From JBBIWA01 sp037439425 (GTDB lineage: Bacteria; Acidobacteriota; Blastocatellia; RBC074), in contig JBBIWA010000090.1 of assembly GCA_037439425.1 (NCBI GenBank), positions 1 through 20,498 on the forward strand: a stretch of 20,498 nt of DNA, given 5' to 3'. Shown here piece after piece: positions 1 to 9,400 of the stretch; position 1 is the stretch's first letter, and every line of letters begins with the position of its first letter. The position numbers were made by a program, and so were the translations under genes. The notes beneath the pieces are model-generated. The model ran no database searches and was not told the DNA's origin. It was given only the letters and a program-made list of their open reading frames with translations.

Positions 1-90
1 GTCAGACTCCTCCGCGAGTTTTAAACTCAGTGAGGTAACGACCTCCCTCCGCCGCTCGTCCGCCGACATTATCGCTCTATTTCGCTTCAT
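1..90 (-). CDS. Possible 5' end of a minus-strand gene, cut by the window edge
   Basis: Reading the minus strand from an ATG at 90-88 gives 30 open codons to the window edge. The translation begins MKRNRAIM and continues SADERRREVVTSL, then a short Leu/Lys/Ala/Glu-rich helix-like stretch. A second in-frame ATG at 69-67 is an alternative start. No family can be named from 30 residues, and the upstream Shine-Dalgarno is weak (CCTGAGATA before the first ATG). A perfect 13-base palindrome (16-28) lies inside it. The composition looks like a real charged N-terminus, but 30 codons can be open by chance. On the plus strand a frame is also open from position 2 to 336 without an ATG; it runs through two hairpin repeats, so I do not believe it. 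Confidence 0.28.
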   Translation of the reverse strand, partial: MKRNRAIMSADERRREVVTSLSLKLAEESD

Positions 91-132
91 TATCTCAGGG
101 CGTCGTGAAACGACATGCGCGACTCCTCCGAA

Positions 133-221
133 GATCCCTGGGAGCGCACGCATCCTTGCGTGCTCATTGGGGCTGAAGATCTTGCCCGCTAGATCAGCGT
201 GCGCTCGTGAGGGTTTGATCG
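133..221. repeat. Palindromic repeat of the TGGGAGCGC type, copy 1
   Basis: The left side reads TGGGAGCGCACGCATCC. It contains a perfect inner hairpin (GCACGCA-TCCT-TGCGTGC). The outer arm GAGCGCACGC (142-151) pairs with GCGTGCGCTC (197-206). Weaker pairing continues outward to GATC at both ends. The same words, TGGGAGCGC followed by a self-complementary CG-rich stem, form the core of the mobile-looking element at 13121-13256, so the two belong to one dispersed repeat family. No gene is encoded. Confidence 0.6.
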
Positions 222-260
222 TCTCTCCCGCGTCGCAGCGCGAGCTGAATGACTTCTCCG

Positions 261-341
261 AAAATGAACCACGAAGGACACATGACATCACGAAGAAGGG
301 CTCCCTCTTTGTGTTCTTTGTGATCTTCGCGGTTTGATTTT
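261..341. repeat. Inverted repeat of degenerate short units (ACCACGAAGGACAC type)
   Basis: The left arm (261-300) is built of loosely repeated ACGAAG / GACACAT units. The right arm (303-341) is its imperfect reverse complement, with units such as TTTGTGTTCTTTGTGATC. An eight-base direct repeat, CTTCTCCG, sits just outside both arms (253-260 and 346-353); this could be a target duplication or chance. The architecture, a tandem short unit followed by its imperfect complement, recurs at 3028, 14369, 14697, 17463 and 19338 with different unit sequences. Confidence 0.55.
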
Positions 342-803
342 CATCCTTCTCCGGGCAAGGTTGCGGTCCCGGTTCTGCCGGATTCTAATCGGAGTTGTTA
401 AGCGCGCCAGCTTGCCGCAGCTACGCGCAATGGTGCTAATCTACTGCGCGGGAGATCAGGTAACTGAGCCAGCCTCCAGCGCTGCGGCGCAGCGCCCACG
501 GGGTGCGAATTGTAGGCCTCTCGTTTCAATCCACATCGCACCTCATCAGCGTGGCAAGCCTTTCTCCGCGCCCAGTATATAAACCGAATTGGTATCTGGC
601 AATGGCGCAGCAGGCGAGCAGCGATGCAGATGATGAATTTTAGCTCCCTGAGCCGATTGACCACTCTGCGACTGATCGTCTTTCACAAAGTAGGCGTAAG
701 AAAGCCCTGAGTTAACCCCGGTGGAGGAATCGCACCTTTGCTGGCAGTTAAGGCTGAGCTGTGGTAAGCCTCAATATGTAGATTTCAAGAAACAGAATGT
801 GTA

Positions 804-901
804 GGGAGCTCCCTTGGGTGCGCCTGCGTCTCGCGCACTTGCTCCTCTCAACAATCCGTCTCCAAAGAATGAAGCGCCTGGAGAAGGGCGCACACCCAGG
901 G
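804..901. repeat. Inverted repeat with about 60-bp inner segment
   Basis: The arm CCCTTGGGTGCGCCTG (811-826) pairs with AGGGCGCACACCCAGGG (885-901), apart from one- or two-base bulges. The left arm begins inside a perfect ten-base palindrome, GGGAGCTCCC (804-813). The inner segment has no recognised coding content. It lies just upstream of the trans-sulfuration pseudogene fragment and may mark a rearrangement that removed the front of that gene. That link is inference. Confidence 0.45.
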
Positions 902-939
902 AAGAAATTTTCTTGAATGCCACACAATCCGTCCGTTGA

Positions 940-1182
940 AGTAAAACTCAGTCCGGTGCCATTCTCAAAGCTCTGGTCGAATTTGCCCAAGCGCATGGGT
1001 TGGTTTTGATCATTGACAATACCTTTGCCAGTCCGATCAATTTCCGTCTGCCGGACTGGGGCTTCGCTCTCTTGCTTCACAGTGGCCCCCAATACCTCAG
1101 TGGTTATTCGGATGTGGGGGTAGGCGTCTGTATAGGCTGCGCCAATCTGAAAGATCAGGCACAAACTGAACCACCTTAACAC
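940..1182 (+). pseudogene. Remnant of a Cys/Met-metabolism PLP-dependent enzyme (cystathionine gamma-synthase/lyase type)
   Basis: The frame that includes 961-1182 reads ALVEFAQAHGLVLIIDNTFA, then SPINFRLPDWG and LLLHSGPQYLSGYSDVGVG, ending at TAA (1180-1182). This is the central part of a trans-sulfuration enzyme: the DNTFA(S/T)P segment, with the aspartate that contacts the PLP ring, followed by the cofactor segment, which in active enzymes reads HSATKYLGGHSDV. Here the PLP-binding lysine is replaced by glutamine (SGPQYLSG). About 80 residues remain of a family normally near 400. A stop (937-939) lies just upstream, and I found no N-terminal or C-terminal part in neighbouring frames. It is therefore a non-functional relic. 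The family call is firm; the exact enzyme (synthase, gamma-lyase or O-acetylhomoserine sulfhydrylase) cannot be told. Confidence 0.75.
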
Positions 1183-1292
1183 TCCATTTGATTCTCATGC
1201 CAGTTCTCTGCTCCGCTGATCCCTCGCTGGATTTAAGGAACCCAGCAGCTTTTCAGCCGCTCTGACAGCGCACTTCAACGCCCCACGCACGT

Positions 1293-2762
1293 TTGGCTTT
1301 TGGGTTGAATGGTAGTACACTTGAAGAACTTGTGACCACACTGAGGAAAGAGATCAGCGTCAGTCAGTTCTTCACCTTGGCCTTCGGCGCCATCATCGGC
1401 GTGGGCTGGGTGGTGGTCTTAGGTGAATGGTTAAATCAGGCTGGGCCTTTGGGAGCGATCCTGGCCTTCGTCGGCGGCGGCTTAGTGATGATGCTCGTCG
1501 GGCTGTGCTATGCGGAGATGGCGAGCCTGCTACCGGTTTCGGGCGGTGAAGTGGTCTACGCCTACGAGCTTTATGGGGTCAAGACCTGTTTTGCCACTGG
1601 CTGGTTTCTGGCTCTGGCCTACATTTCCGTGACCGCTTTCGAGGCGGTCTCCGTGGGCTGGATCGCGAGCGTGCTCGTCCCGGGCATTCAAGGAGTGTCC
1701 CTCTACACAAGCCGTGGAGAGTCGGTGCACTTGGGCGGCCTGCTGCTTGGGCTCGGCGGCATGGCGCTCCTCTCTTGGCTCAACTACCGCGGAGCCAGGT
1801 CGGCGGCGATCTTTCAGGACGTCCTCACTTACGGTCTCATCATTCTCTCAGTGGTCTTTATCTCGGCCGGAATCATGTGGGGGCAGGCGGCCAATCTGGA
1901 GCCGCTGTTTCAGCGAGGCGGCGCGGGGCCGGCGTGGCGAGGCATCTTGGCGGTCTTGGTGACAGCGCCGTTCTGGTACGCCGGATTCAACGTCATTCCT
2001 CAGGTGATGGAAGAACGAGCGCCGACGACCTCTTTGCGGCTGGCGGGCCAGATGATCCTGCTCGCGATTGGAATCGCCGCGCTCTTCTATTCGCTCGTGA
2101 TCCTCGCTTGCTCGATGACGATGCCCTGGGAGAAACTGCTCGCCTTGGAGCTGCCGGCGGCGGGAGCTTTTGAAGCGGCCTTTGGTTCCACCGCGCTGGC
2201 CAAGGCAGTGCTTGGAGCCGCGCTGCTCGGACTCGTCACCACCTGGAACACGGTTTTCATCTCCGCCTCGCGTGTGCTCTTTGCGCTGGGCCGAGCACGG
2301 ATTATCTCTGCCGCATTGGCGAGGGTCCACCCCGATTTCGGCTCTCCCACGAGGGCCGTGCTCTTGGTCGGCGGCGTCGCCTCCGGCGGTCTATTTCTGG
2401 GCCGAAGTGCCATCATTCCCATCATCAACGTGGCTGGAACTTGCCTGGCCTTCGCTTTTTTCTTGACCTGCCTCGGCGTGATCAAAATGCGGCGCACGCG
2501 GCCCAACCAGCCTCGTCCGTATCGCGTTCCGGGAGGAACCGCTACCGCTTGCGTGGCTGCCGCGGGCGCTCTGTTTATGGTCTGTTTCTCCCTCTACCAG
2601 CCTTATCTGAATGCCCGGGGGACTTTTCCTCTGGAGTGGATACTGCTTCTGGGTTGGGCAATAGTGGGCGCCTTGTTCTGGGCGCTGGCTCATAAGATCC
2701 GAGACACGGTGAGCGAGTCGGAGCGGCGCGAGCTGATCTTAAGGGGCGCCGCATTGGAATGA
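1293..2762 (+). CDS. APC-superfamily amino-acid/polyamine permease
   Basis: The 489-residue protein is almost entirely hydrophobic and fits the 12-helix inner-membrane amino acid-polyamine-organocation fold. Near the N-terminus, FGAIIGVGW (residues 31-39) is the unwound first-helix motif that contacts the substrate amino group in this family. Another family-like segment, PFWYAGFNVIPQ, follows near residues 226-237. The end is charged and cytoplasmic (RDTVSESERRE). The substrate cannot be deduced. No in-frame ATG exists near the front; an in-frame TGA at 1263-1265 leaves TTG 1293, TTG 1305 or GTG 1332 as starts, none with a clear ribosome-binding site. I keep TTG 1293 because the first helix begins near residue 26. 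It stands between a pseudogene and an orphan signal peptide, so it is probably monocistronic. Confidence 0.82.
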   Translation: MAFGLNGSTLEELVTTLRKEISVSQFFTLAFGAIIGVGWVVVLGEWLNQAGPLGAILAFVGGGLVMMLVGLCYAEMASLLPVSGGEVVYAYELYGVKTCFATGWFLALAYISVTAFEAVSVGWIASVLVPGIQGVSLYTSRGESVHLGGLLLGLGGMALLSWLNYRGARSAAIFQDVLTYGLIILSVVFISAGIMWGQAANLEPLFQRGGAGPAWRGILAVLVTAPFWYAGFNVIPQVMEERAPTTSLRLAGQMILLAIGIAALFYSLVILACSMTMPWEKLLALELPAAGAFEAAFGSTALAKAVLGAALLGLVTTWNTVFISASRVLFALGRARIISAALARVHPDFGSPTRAVLLVGGVASGGLFLGRSAIIPIINVAGTCLAFAFFLTCLGVIKMRRTRPNQPRPYRVPGGTATACVAAAGALFMVCFSLYQPYLNARGTFPLEWILLLGWAIVGALFWALAHKIRDTVSESERRELILRGAALE

Positions 2763-2790
2763 AATGACACGCGATCTGGGAGGATACACC

Positions 2791-2862
2791 ATGACCGGAA
2801 GCAGACTTTTGCGCCTGGTCCTGCTCGCTGGCGCGGCGCTTATAGCCAGTGAGGAGACTTAA
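2791..2862 (+). pseudogene. Orphan signal-peptide stub of a lost gene
   Basis: An ATG at 2791 with a good ribosome-binding site (GGGAGGA, 2778-2784) opens a 23-codon frame: MTGSRLLRLVLLAGAALIAS, then EET and a TAA stop. Two arginines followed by a leucine/alanine-rich core look like a Sec signal peptide. Nothing homologous to a mature protein follows before the next gene at 2926. The simplest reading is the first exported segment of a gene whose body was deleted, or a very small membrane peptide. It begins 28 bases after the permease stop and could be co-transcribed with it. Confidence 0.4.
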
Positions 2863-2925
2863 ACAGTTACGAAATCGATAAACGCGGTCTTCATGGTTCG
2901 GTGGTGAGGATTCTATAGGCTGACA

Positions 2926-5900
2926 ATGACGTGCACAGACGCGATCGTGAAAAAATTTTTCTCTGGCCCAATGTGGCTCGCCGGTCTTTGTCTGGCGATA
3001 GCGGCACCGGCCTCACCCCCTGCGGAGGAAATCCGAAATCCGCAACCCGAAATCCGAAACCATATCGAAACTCAAAATCCGGATACATCGGATTTCGATA
3101 TTCGTGCTTCGAATCTCCCCACAGTGGTTGAACGCCTATCGGTTGAAGAAGGACTTTCCAATGCCTTCGTCTGGGATATTCTCCAGGATCGTCAAGGCTT
3201 CTTATGGGTTGCCACCGAGGATGGGCTCAACCGGTTCGATGGCTACAAATTCACCATCTTTCGGCATCAAGGTCCCGGCACCGTGAGTCACAACACCATC
3301 TGGGCGCTCTATGAAGATCAGGCCGGGACGTTGTGGGTGAGTACCTATGGCGGCGGGCTCAACAAGTTCGACCGAGCTACACAAACTTTCACCCACTATC
3401 GGCACGACCCGCAAAACCCGAACAGTTTAAGCGATAATCGCGTCCGGGCTATCCATGAGTCGCCCGATGAGGCGGGCATCCTTTGGATTGCCACGTATGG
3501 CGGCGGCTTGAATAGATTTGATACAAGCGAGGAAACATTTACCCATTTTCGTCATGATCCCAACAATCCCACCAGTTTGAGTGATGATCTCATCTGGGCC
3601 ATGTACGAAGACAGAGCCGGTGTGCTATGGCTGGGGACCGCCGGCGGGCTATCCCGATTGAACCGACAGGAGAAAGAAAAGGTTAGGAATTCGCTAGGAG
3701 TGAAGTTCATCAACTACCAGCATGACCCCAAGAATTCTCAGAGCTTGAGTCATAGCTTCGTGACATCAATCTATGAAGACCGATCCGGGGTGCTTTGGAT
3801 TGGAACCAGTGAAGGCGGGCTCAATCGGTTTGACCGAAAAACAGAAACGTTTACGTCCTTCAAGCATGATTCGACGAACCCGCAGAGCTTGAGCCACAAT
3901 GCCATCCGGCCCATCTATGAAGATCGCGCTGGCCATTTGTGGATTGGCACGTATGGCGGCGGGCTGAACCTATTTGATCGAGCGAGGGAAACATTCACCC
4001 ATTATCAGAACGATCCGGGCGATCCGCACAGCTTGAGCAACAATATCGTAAGAGAGATCTATGAAGACCGGGCGGGCGTGCTCTGGGTGGCTACCTGGGG
4101 CGGCGGGCTCAATAAACTGGTCAAGCCGAAATTTGCCACGTATCGCCACGATCCCAATAATCCCCAAAGCTTGCCTGACAATTACGTCACCGCCGTGTGT
4201 GAAGATCACGCCGGTTCTCTCTGGGTGGGCACACAAGCCGGTGGGCTCACCCGCATCGGTTGGGATGGCGCGGGCACAGCCACCTTCGAGCAACTCCAAC
4301 ACCAAGACAAGAACGCCCGGAGCTTGAGTGATAACTACGTGACGGTTGTTTATGAAGCGCCGGATGAGCCAGGTATCTTATGGGTTGGCACTTTTGACAA
4401 AGGGCTGAATCGGCTGGACACCAAAACAAAATCCTTTACCCATTATCAACACGATTCCAAGAACCCCCGGAGCCTGACCAGCAACCGGATCGTATCCATC
4501 CGGGCCTCGCCAAGTCAGCCGGGTGTGCTCTGGATTGGAACTGACGACGGGGGACTGAATCGGTTTGACAGAACAACGTCAACATTCACCTACATTCCTT
4601 ATGACCACAAAAAATCCGATGATCCCAATCATGATCCAATCCGGGCCATCTACGAATCCCCTGGAACGGAGACGCTCTGGATTGGAACCGATGGCGTGGG
4701 ACTCTATAAACTTGTCATGGGCCAGAAGGCAACGGCCTATGAAGTGGTCGGCTACCATCATGAGCCGGATAACCCGAATAGCTTAATCAGCGATCGCGTC
4801 CACTCAATTTATGAGAGCAAAGACGGCACGCTCTGGATTGGAACGTTTGAGGGCTTGAGCCGATTCGACCCGAACACTGGACGCTTCACCTCCTACCACG
4901 AATCAGATGGCTTGCCCAATAATGTCATCTACGGAATTTTGGAAGATCAAGCCGGCCATCTCTGGATGAGCACCAATAAAGGGCTGTCCAAGTTCAACCC
5001 GACGGCGAATCGCTTCAAAAATTACGATGTCACGGACGGCCTGCAAAGCAATCAGTTTTATTTCGGCGCTGTCTTCAAAGGCCGGAGTGGAAGAATGTAT
5101 TTTGGCGGGGTCAATGGCCTGAACGTCTTTGATCCGGATCGGATCAAAGATAATCCGCATGTCCCACCTATCGTCGTGACCGATTTTCAAATCTTTAATG
5201 AATCAGTGCCGCTGGCGGCGGCCGGAACGAAGAGTCGCTTCTCGCTGCCCAAACACATCACTGTCACGAATGAGATCTCGCTGTCCTATAAAGCCAGTGT
5301 TTTTTCCTTTGAGTTTGCCGCGCTCGACTACTCGGTTCCGGAGAAGAATCAGTACGCCTACAAGATGGACGGCTTCGATGAGGCGTGGACGTATTCCGGC
5401 AGCAGACGTTTTGCCACCTATACCAATCTCGATCCGGGCCACTATGTGTTCCACGTCAAAGGCTCCAATAACGATGGTGTCTGGAATGAACAAGGCGTGG
5501 CGATCAAAATCACCATTACGCCGCCGCTGTGGCGAACGTGGTGGGCGTACCTGTCTTATTTGGCGCTGGCTCTGTTCATGGTTTTTGGGTTTATAAAACT
5601 CCGCACGCGGCACCTGGAGCAATCGCGGCAGGCGCTGGAAAAAATCGTGCAGGAGCGGACGCAAGAAATCCAGAAAGCTCAGGAACAACTGATCGTGCAG
5701 GACAGACTCGCATCGCTGGGCACGCTGACCGCTGGCATTGCTCACGAGATCAAGAACCCGCTGAATTTCGTCACCAATTTTGCCACGCTGTCACGCGACT
5801 TGCTGCAAGAATTGCGGGAAGGTCTGGACAAGCTCAATGAACAAGCGGATGCCGAAACGACTGCCGATCTCCAGGAGGTTCTGCGCTTGCTCGAAGAAAA

Positions 5901-6489
5901 CATCGCCAAGATCAACGAGCACGGTAAACGCGCCGACAGCATTGTGAAAGGCATGCTCCTGCACTCGCGTGGCGAGGCGGGCGAGCGCCAGCCAGCAGAC
6001 ATTAACGCCATCCTCGACGAATACGTGGGCCTGGCGTATCACGGCATGCGCGGCAGCGATGCGACGTTTAATATCAAAATCGAAAAGGACTACGATCCTT
6101 CGATTGGCCGGGTCGAGGTGGTGCGGCAGGATGTGAGCCGCGTCTTTCTCAACCTGGTCAACAACGCTTGCTATGCCACCCATGAGAAGAAAAAGCAATT
6201 GGGGGACGGCTATTCGCCGGTGCTGTCGGTGCGCACCAAAAACCTGGGAGACAGAATAGAAATTCGCATCCGTGACAACGGCCCCGGCATCCCGCCGCAC
6301 ATTCGGAGCAAGATTTTCCATCCCTTCTTCACCACCAAGCCATCCGGGGAAGGCACCGGGTTGGGGCTGGCGATCAGTTATGACATCATCGTGCAGGAGC
6401 ATGGCGGTGAGATTCGACTGGAGACAGAGGAAGGAAGTTTTACCGAGTTCATTATCCTGTTACCCAAGGATGGGGAGCGGGGAGCGTAA
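2926..6489 (+). CDS. Double-propeller sensor histidine kinase (Reg_prop x14, Y_Y_Y, HisKA, HATPase)
   Basis: The 1187-residue transmembrane sensor begins with a signal peptide (hydrophobic core about 16-30). Residues 35-66 translate a DNA repeat (separate entry). Fourteen Reg_prop units follow (about 65-745), each close to LSxNxVxxIYEDRAGxLWIG and GGGLNRFD, enough for two seven-bladed periplasmic propellers. A Y_Y_Y domain spans about 788-867 and one membrane helix about 871-893. After a coiled coil, the H box LTAGIAHEIKNPLNF carries the phosphorylated His940. The ATPase has N box FLNLVNNAC (Asn1076-Asn1080), G1 DNGPGIP, F box FHPFFTTK and G2 GTGLGLAIS. There is no receiver or DNA-binding domain, so phosphate must pass to a separate regulator, probably one of the two encoded after the second kinase. 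The organisation resembles the sensory half of Bacteroides hybrid two-component systems that bind oligosaccharides. The ligand here is unknown. The next kinase starts three bases after the stop. Confidence 0.92.
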   Translation: MTCTDAIVKKFFSGPMWLAGLCLAIAAPASPPAEEIRNPQPEIRNHIETQNPDTSDFDIRASNLPTVVERLSVEEGLSNAFVWDILQDRQGFLWVATEDGLNRFDGYKFTIFRHQGPGTVSHNTIWALYEDQAGTLWVSTYGGGLNKFDRATQTFTHYRHDPQNPNSLSDNRVRAIHESPDEAGILWIATYGGGLNRFDTSEETFTHFRHDPNNPTSLSDDLIWAMYEDRAGVLWLGTAGGLSRLNRQEKEKVRNSLGVKFINYQHDPKNSQSLSHSFVTSIYEDRSGVLWIGTSEGGLNRFDRKTETFTSFKHDSTNPQSLSHNAIRPIYEDRAGHLWIGTYGGGLNLFDRARETFTHYQNDPGDPHSLSNNIVREIYEDRAGVLWVATWGGGLNKLVKPKFATYRHDPNNPQSLPDNYVTAVCEDHAGSLWVGTQAGGLTRIGWDGAGTATFEQLQHQDKNARSLSDNYVTVVYEAPDEPGILWVGTFDKGLNRLDTKTKSFTHYQHDSKNPRSLTSNRIVSIRASPSQPGVLWIGTDDGGLNRFDRTTSTFTYIPYDHKKSDDPNHDPIRAIYESPGTETLWIGTDGVGLYKLVMGQKATAYEVVGYHHEPDNPNSLISDRVHSIYESKDGTLWIGTFEGLSRFDPNTGRFTSYHESDGLPNNVIYGILEDQAGHLWMSTNKGLSKFNPTANRFKNYDVTDGLQSNQFYFGAVFKGRSGRMYFGGVNGLNVFDPDRIKDNPHVPPIVVTDFQIFNESVPLAAAGTKSRFSLPKHITVTNEISLSYKASVFSFEFAALDYSVPEKNQYAYKMDGFDEAWTYSGSRRFATYTNLDPGHYVFHVKGSNNDGVWNEQGVAIKITITPPLWRTWWAYLSYLALALFMVFGFIKLRTRHLEQSRQALEKIVQERTQEIQKAQEQLIVQDRLASLGTLTAGIAHEIKNPLNFVTNFATLSRDLLQELREGLDKLNEQADAETTADLQEVLRLLEENIAKINEHGKRADSIVKGMLLHSRGEAGERQPADINAILDEYVGLAYHGMRGSDATFNIKIEKDYDPSIGRVEVVRQDVSRVFLNLVNNACYATHEKKKQLGDGYSPVLSVRTKNLGDRIEIRIRDNGPGIPPHIRSKIFHPFFTTKPSGEGTGLGLAISYDIIVQEHGGEIRLETEEGSFTEFIILLPKDGERGA
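3028..3117. repeat. Short-unit inverted repeat translated inside the first sensor kinase
   Basis: The left arm (3028-3058) repeats AAATCCG-like units: GAAATCCGAAATCCGC, then ACCCGAAATCCGAAA. The right arm (3090-3117) is the rough reverse complement, with units such as GGATTTCGATATTCG and GCTTCGAATCTC. In frame it encodes a polar stretch including EIRNPQPEIRN and SDFDIRASNL. It falls exactly between the signal peptide and the first propeller blade. It has the same build as the intergenic hairpins of this window but is inside a gene. Confidence 0.65.
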
Positions 6490-6492
6490 CCG

Positions 6493-9400
6493 ATGAAAAG
6501 AAACCTCTTCTTACTCATCCTCATCAGCGTGCGCTTGGCCAGTGGTCAGTGGTCAGTGGTCAGTGGTCAGGAACGACTGACAATGAATGACGGACGACGG
6601 GCAACGGACAACGGACCAGGGGCGGTCATCCAATTCGACCGCATTCCCAGCGAGATGGGGCTTTCACAAAATCTGATCACGTGCATTCTGCAAGACCGCA
6701 AAGGCTTCCTGTGGTTCGGCACCAAAGACGGATTGAATCGGTTCGACGGCTACAAATTCACCGTCTATCAGCACGACCCGTATGACGCGACGTCGCTCTC
6801 AGATAGTGCGATCAACGCCTTGCACGAAGACCAAGCCGGAAGGATTTGGGTTGGCACACAGAACGGGCTGAATCTGTTCGACCGTGCTCAAGACATTTTT
6901 TATCGCCTCCTGCCCGATCCGAACAATCCCAACAGCCTGAGCCATCTCAGCGTCGGCTCCATCGCCGAAGACCGAGAGGGAGCCATCTGGATCAGCACCT
7001 TGGGCGGCGGGCTCAACAAGCTAGTGCTGCCTCCGGCGGCCAGCGAAAAAGAATCGGGCACCTCATCCGGCGCGAACCCGTTAGCGGGCGCACGATTCAC
7101 ACGCTTCGCACACGATCCGAACAATCCCAGCAGCCTGGGCAGCGATTTTGTTGGACAAGTCGTCGAGGACGGCCGCGGGACGGTTTGGGCGAAAACATTG
7201 AAAGGCATTTATACATTACGCCCGGCGCCAGGCGGTTATCTGGTGACTCGCTTCCGCGGCGACGCGGGCCACCCGACGTGGAAGAAATGGCTGGATGGCG
7301 ACGAATACAGGAAGTTCATCTGCCGGGGACGAAATGGTAGGGTCTGGATCGGAGTGGGATCGGCCTTGATCGAGTGGGATGCACTCGCCGAGAAGTTCAC
7401 ACACCACCGGTTTGATCTCAGCAGGATATCGAAAACGCCCTGGAAGCCGGAGGACGACTTTTGGCAGGCAGTCAGAGGGATGATGGAAGACCGCGCCGGA
7501 AAAATCTGGATTGGATCCACCTGGGGACTGGCGCGGTTTGATCCGAACACGGATACAGTGGACGCTTTCCGCTACGAGCCGGGCAACCCGCACAGCATCG
7601 CCGAGAGCGGTATCACGTCCATCTATGAGGACAGTGGCGGCGTGCTATGGTTCGGCTCCAACGGCAATGGCTTGTTCCGCTATGATCCCAAAGCCCAGCG
7701 CTTCACTCATCGTCACAACGAGACAACCAAGCTGTCGCTCTGGCGCGGCACGAGCATCAGGTCATTGTGCGAGACGCGCGATGGGACGCTGTGGATTGGC
7801 ACGGCCAACATTCAATTGCTGCGGATGAATCGCGCCACCGGTGAGGTGACTCCGTTTCAGATCGCTCAACCGAATATCCCGCCTTTGGGAGCGGTGGTGT
7901 TCTCGATGGTACAAGACAGCACCGGCGCATTGTGGATTGGCAGTGAGGAAGGACTGTTCAAGGTGGATTGGCGCGATGGCCAAGCTGGGCGGATTTCCTT
8001 CTATAAAATTGGACAAGATGACCCCAACCCTTCTCTGAGCGATGACGTGTACAAAGTCTTCGAGGACAGGTCGGGCGACATCTGGATTGCGACCCGCAAT
8101 AAATTCAGCCGCCTGAACCGCGCCACTGGACGCTTCACCAGTTACCTTTACGACACAAGGGAGATGAACCTCATTCCTGACGATTCTTATCCCTTCATCC
8201 ATCAGGATCGGAGCGGTCTCTTCTGGCTAGGCACGGTGGATGGGTTGCTGCGCTTTGACCGGCAAACGGCCAGCTTCAAACGCTACCGCAACGATCCGAA
8301 AGACGCCTCCAGCTTGAGCCACAACATCGTGCGCGCGATTGCGGAAGATCCGTTCGAGCCAGACAAAATTCTCTGGCTCGGCACCGCCGGCGGCGGACTG
8401 AATCGCTTCGACAAGCAAACCGAAACCTTCACGCACTTCACCGAAAAAGACGGTCTGCCCAACAACGTCGTCTATGCCATCCTGAGCGACAACGAGGGCA
8501 ACCTGTGGATGAGCACCAACCAGGGGCTGGCAAAATTCAATCCGCGCACCCACACATTTAAAAACTTCGACATCAAAGACGGCTTGCAAGACAATGAGTT
8601 CAACTCCTGCGCCTATTTCAAAAGCGCCAGCGGCGAATTGTTCTTCGGCGGCATCAGCGGCTTCAATGCGTTTTATCCTGAAGATGTCCGAGACAACCCG
8701 CACGCCCCGCCGGTGGTCATCACAGACTTTCAAATCTTCAACAAATCCGTCTCATTCAAAAACCCTGACTCGCCCTTGAAGAAACCGATCACCGAAACCG
8801 ACGAGATCATGCTGTCTTATGAGCACAAGGTTTTTTCTTTCGAGTTCGCCGCGCTGGATTTCACCGAGCCGTCCAAGAATCAGTACGCTTACCGGATGGA
8901 TGGCTTTGATAAAGACTGGCAGCCGGCGGGAACGAATCGCACGGTAACGTATACGAATTTGGATCCGGGCCGGTACGTGTTCCGCGTCAAAGCCTCGAAC
9001 AACGACGGCGTCTGGAACAACGACGGCGTGGCGATCAACATCACGATTACGCCGCCGTGGTGGCAGACCGGCTGGGCGTATGGGCTCTACGGGCTGCTGC
9101 TGCTGGCCGCGATCTTCGCCACAGATCGAATCCAGCGGCGACGTGTGATTAAGCGAGAGCGGGACCGGGCGCAACGGCGCGAAGCCGAGTTGGTCCGGCA
9201 GCAGGCCGAGGAACTGGAAACGATTGACCGCATTGTCAAGGTGATCAACCAGACTGTTGATCTGGAGAGCCTCTTCGAGGCGCTGCTGGAGCAGGGACTG
9301 AAGCTGGTGCCCCACGCGGAGAAAGCGACGGTGCTCATTTTCGACCACCAGGAGAAATGCTTCAAATTCGCCGCCACCGTCGGCTATGAACTTGAACAGC

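Larger units (their letters stand above)
91..939. other. Long gene-poor stretch with hairpin repeats
   Basis: I see no credible gene here. The open frames are short, lack ribosome-binding sites and overlap repeat sequence. The stretch holds at least three separately listed inverted repeats (133-221, 261-341, 804-901). It also has a small perfect hairpin at 102-114 (GTCGT-GAA-ACGAC) and one at 479-495 (7-bp stem GCGCTGC, loop GGC). A ten-base word, ACAATCCGTC, occurs at 851-860 and 924-933 around the last inverted repeat. The pattern fits a decayed region where genes have been lost and repeats have accumulated. Confidence 0.55.

Noticed and set aside
2..336. Plus-strand frame open from the window edge
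   Set aside because: It has no ATG start and passes through two hairpin repeats. Part of it is antisense to a better candidate start.
523..532. GTTTCAATCC, a word common in CRISPR repeats
   Set aside because: It occurs once, with no second copy at 60-75 bases and no cas genes. There is no array.
398..664. 88-codon minus-strand frame in the left region
   Set aside because: Its Arg/Ala-rich sequence contains a perfect hairpin (479-495) and shows no domain or start signal.
748..1182. 144-codon minus-strand frame
   Set aside because: It is antisense to the clear trans-sulfuration relic and to an inverted repeat.
5203..6402. Long minus-strand open frames opposite the first kinase, and similar ones opposite the second (8227-8733, 8752-9348, 9874-10521)
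   Set aside because: They mirror the codon bias of the kinase genes, have no family resemblance and no ribosome-binding sites, and the sense frame is unmistakable.
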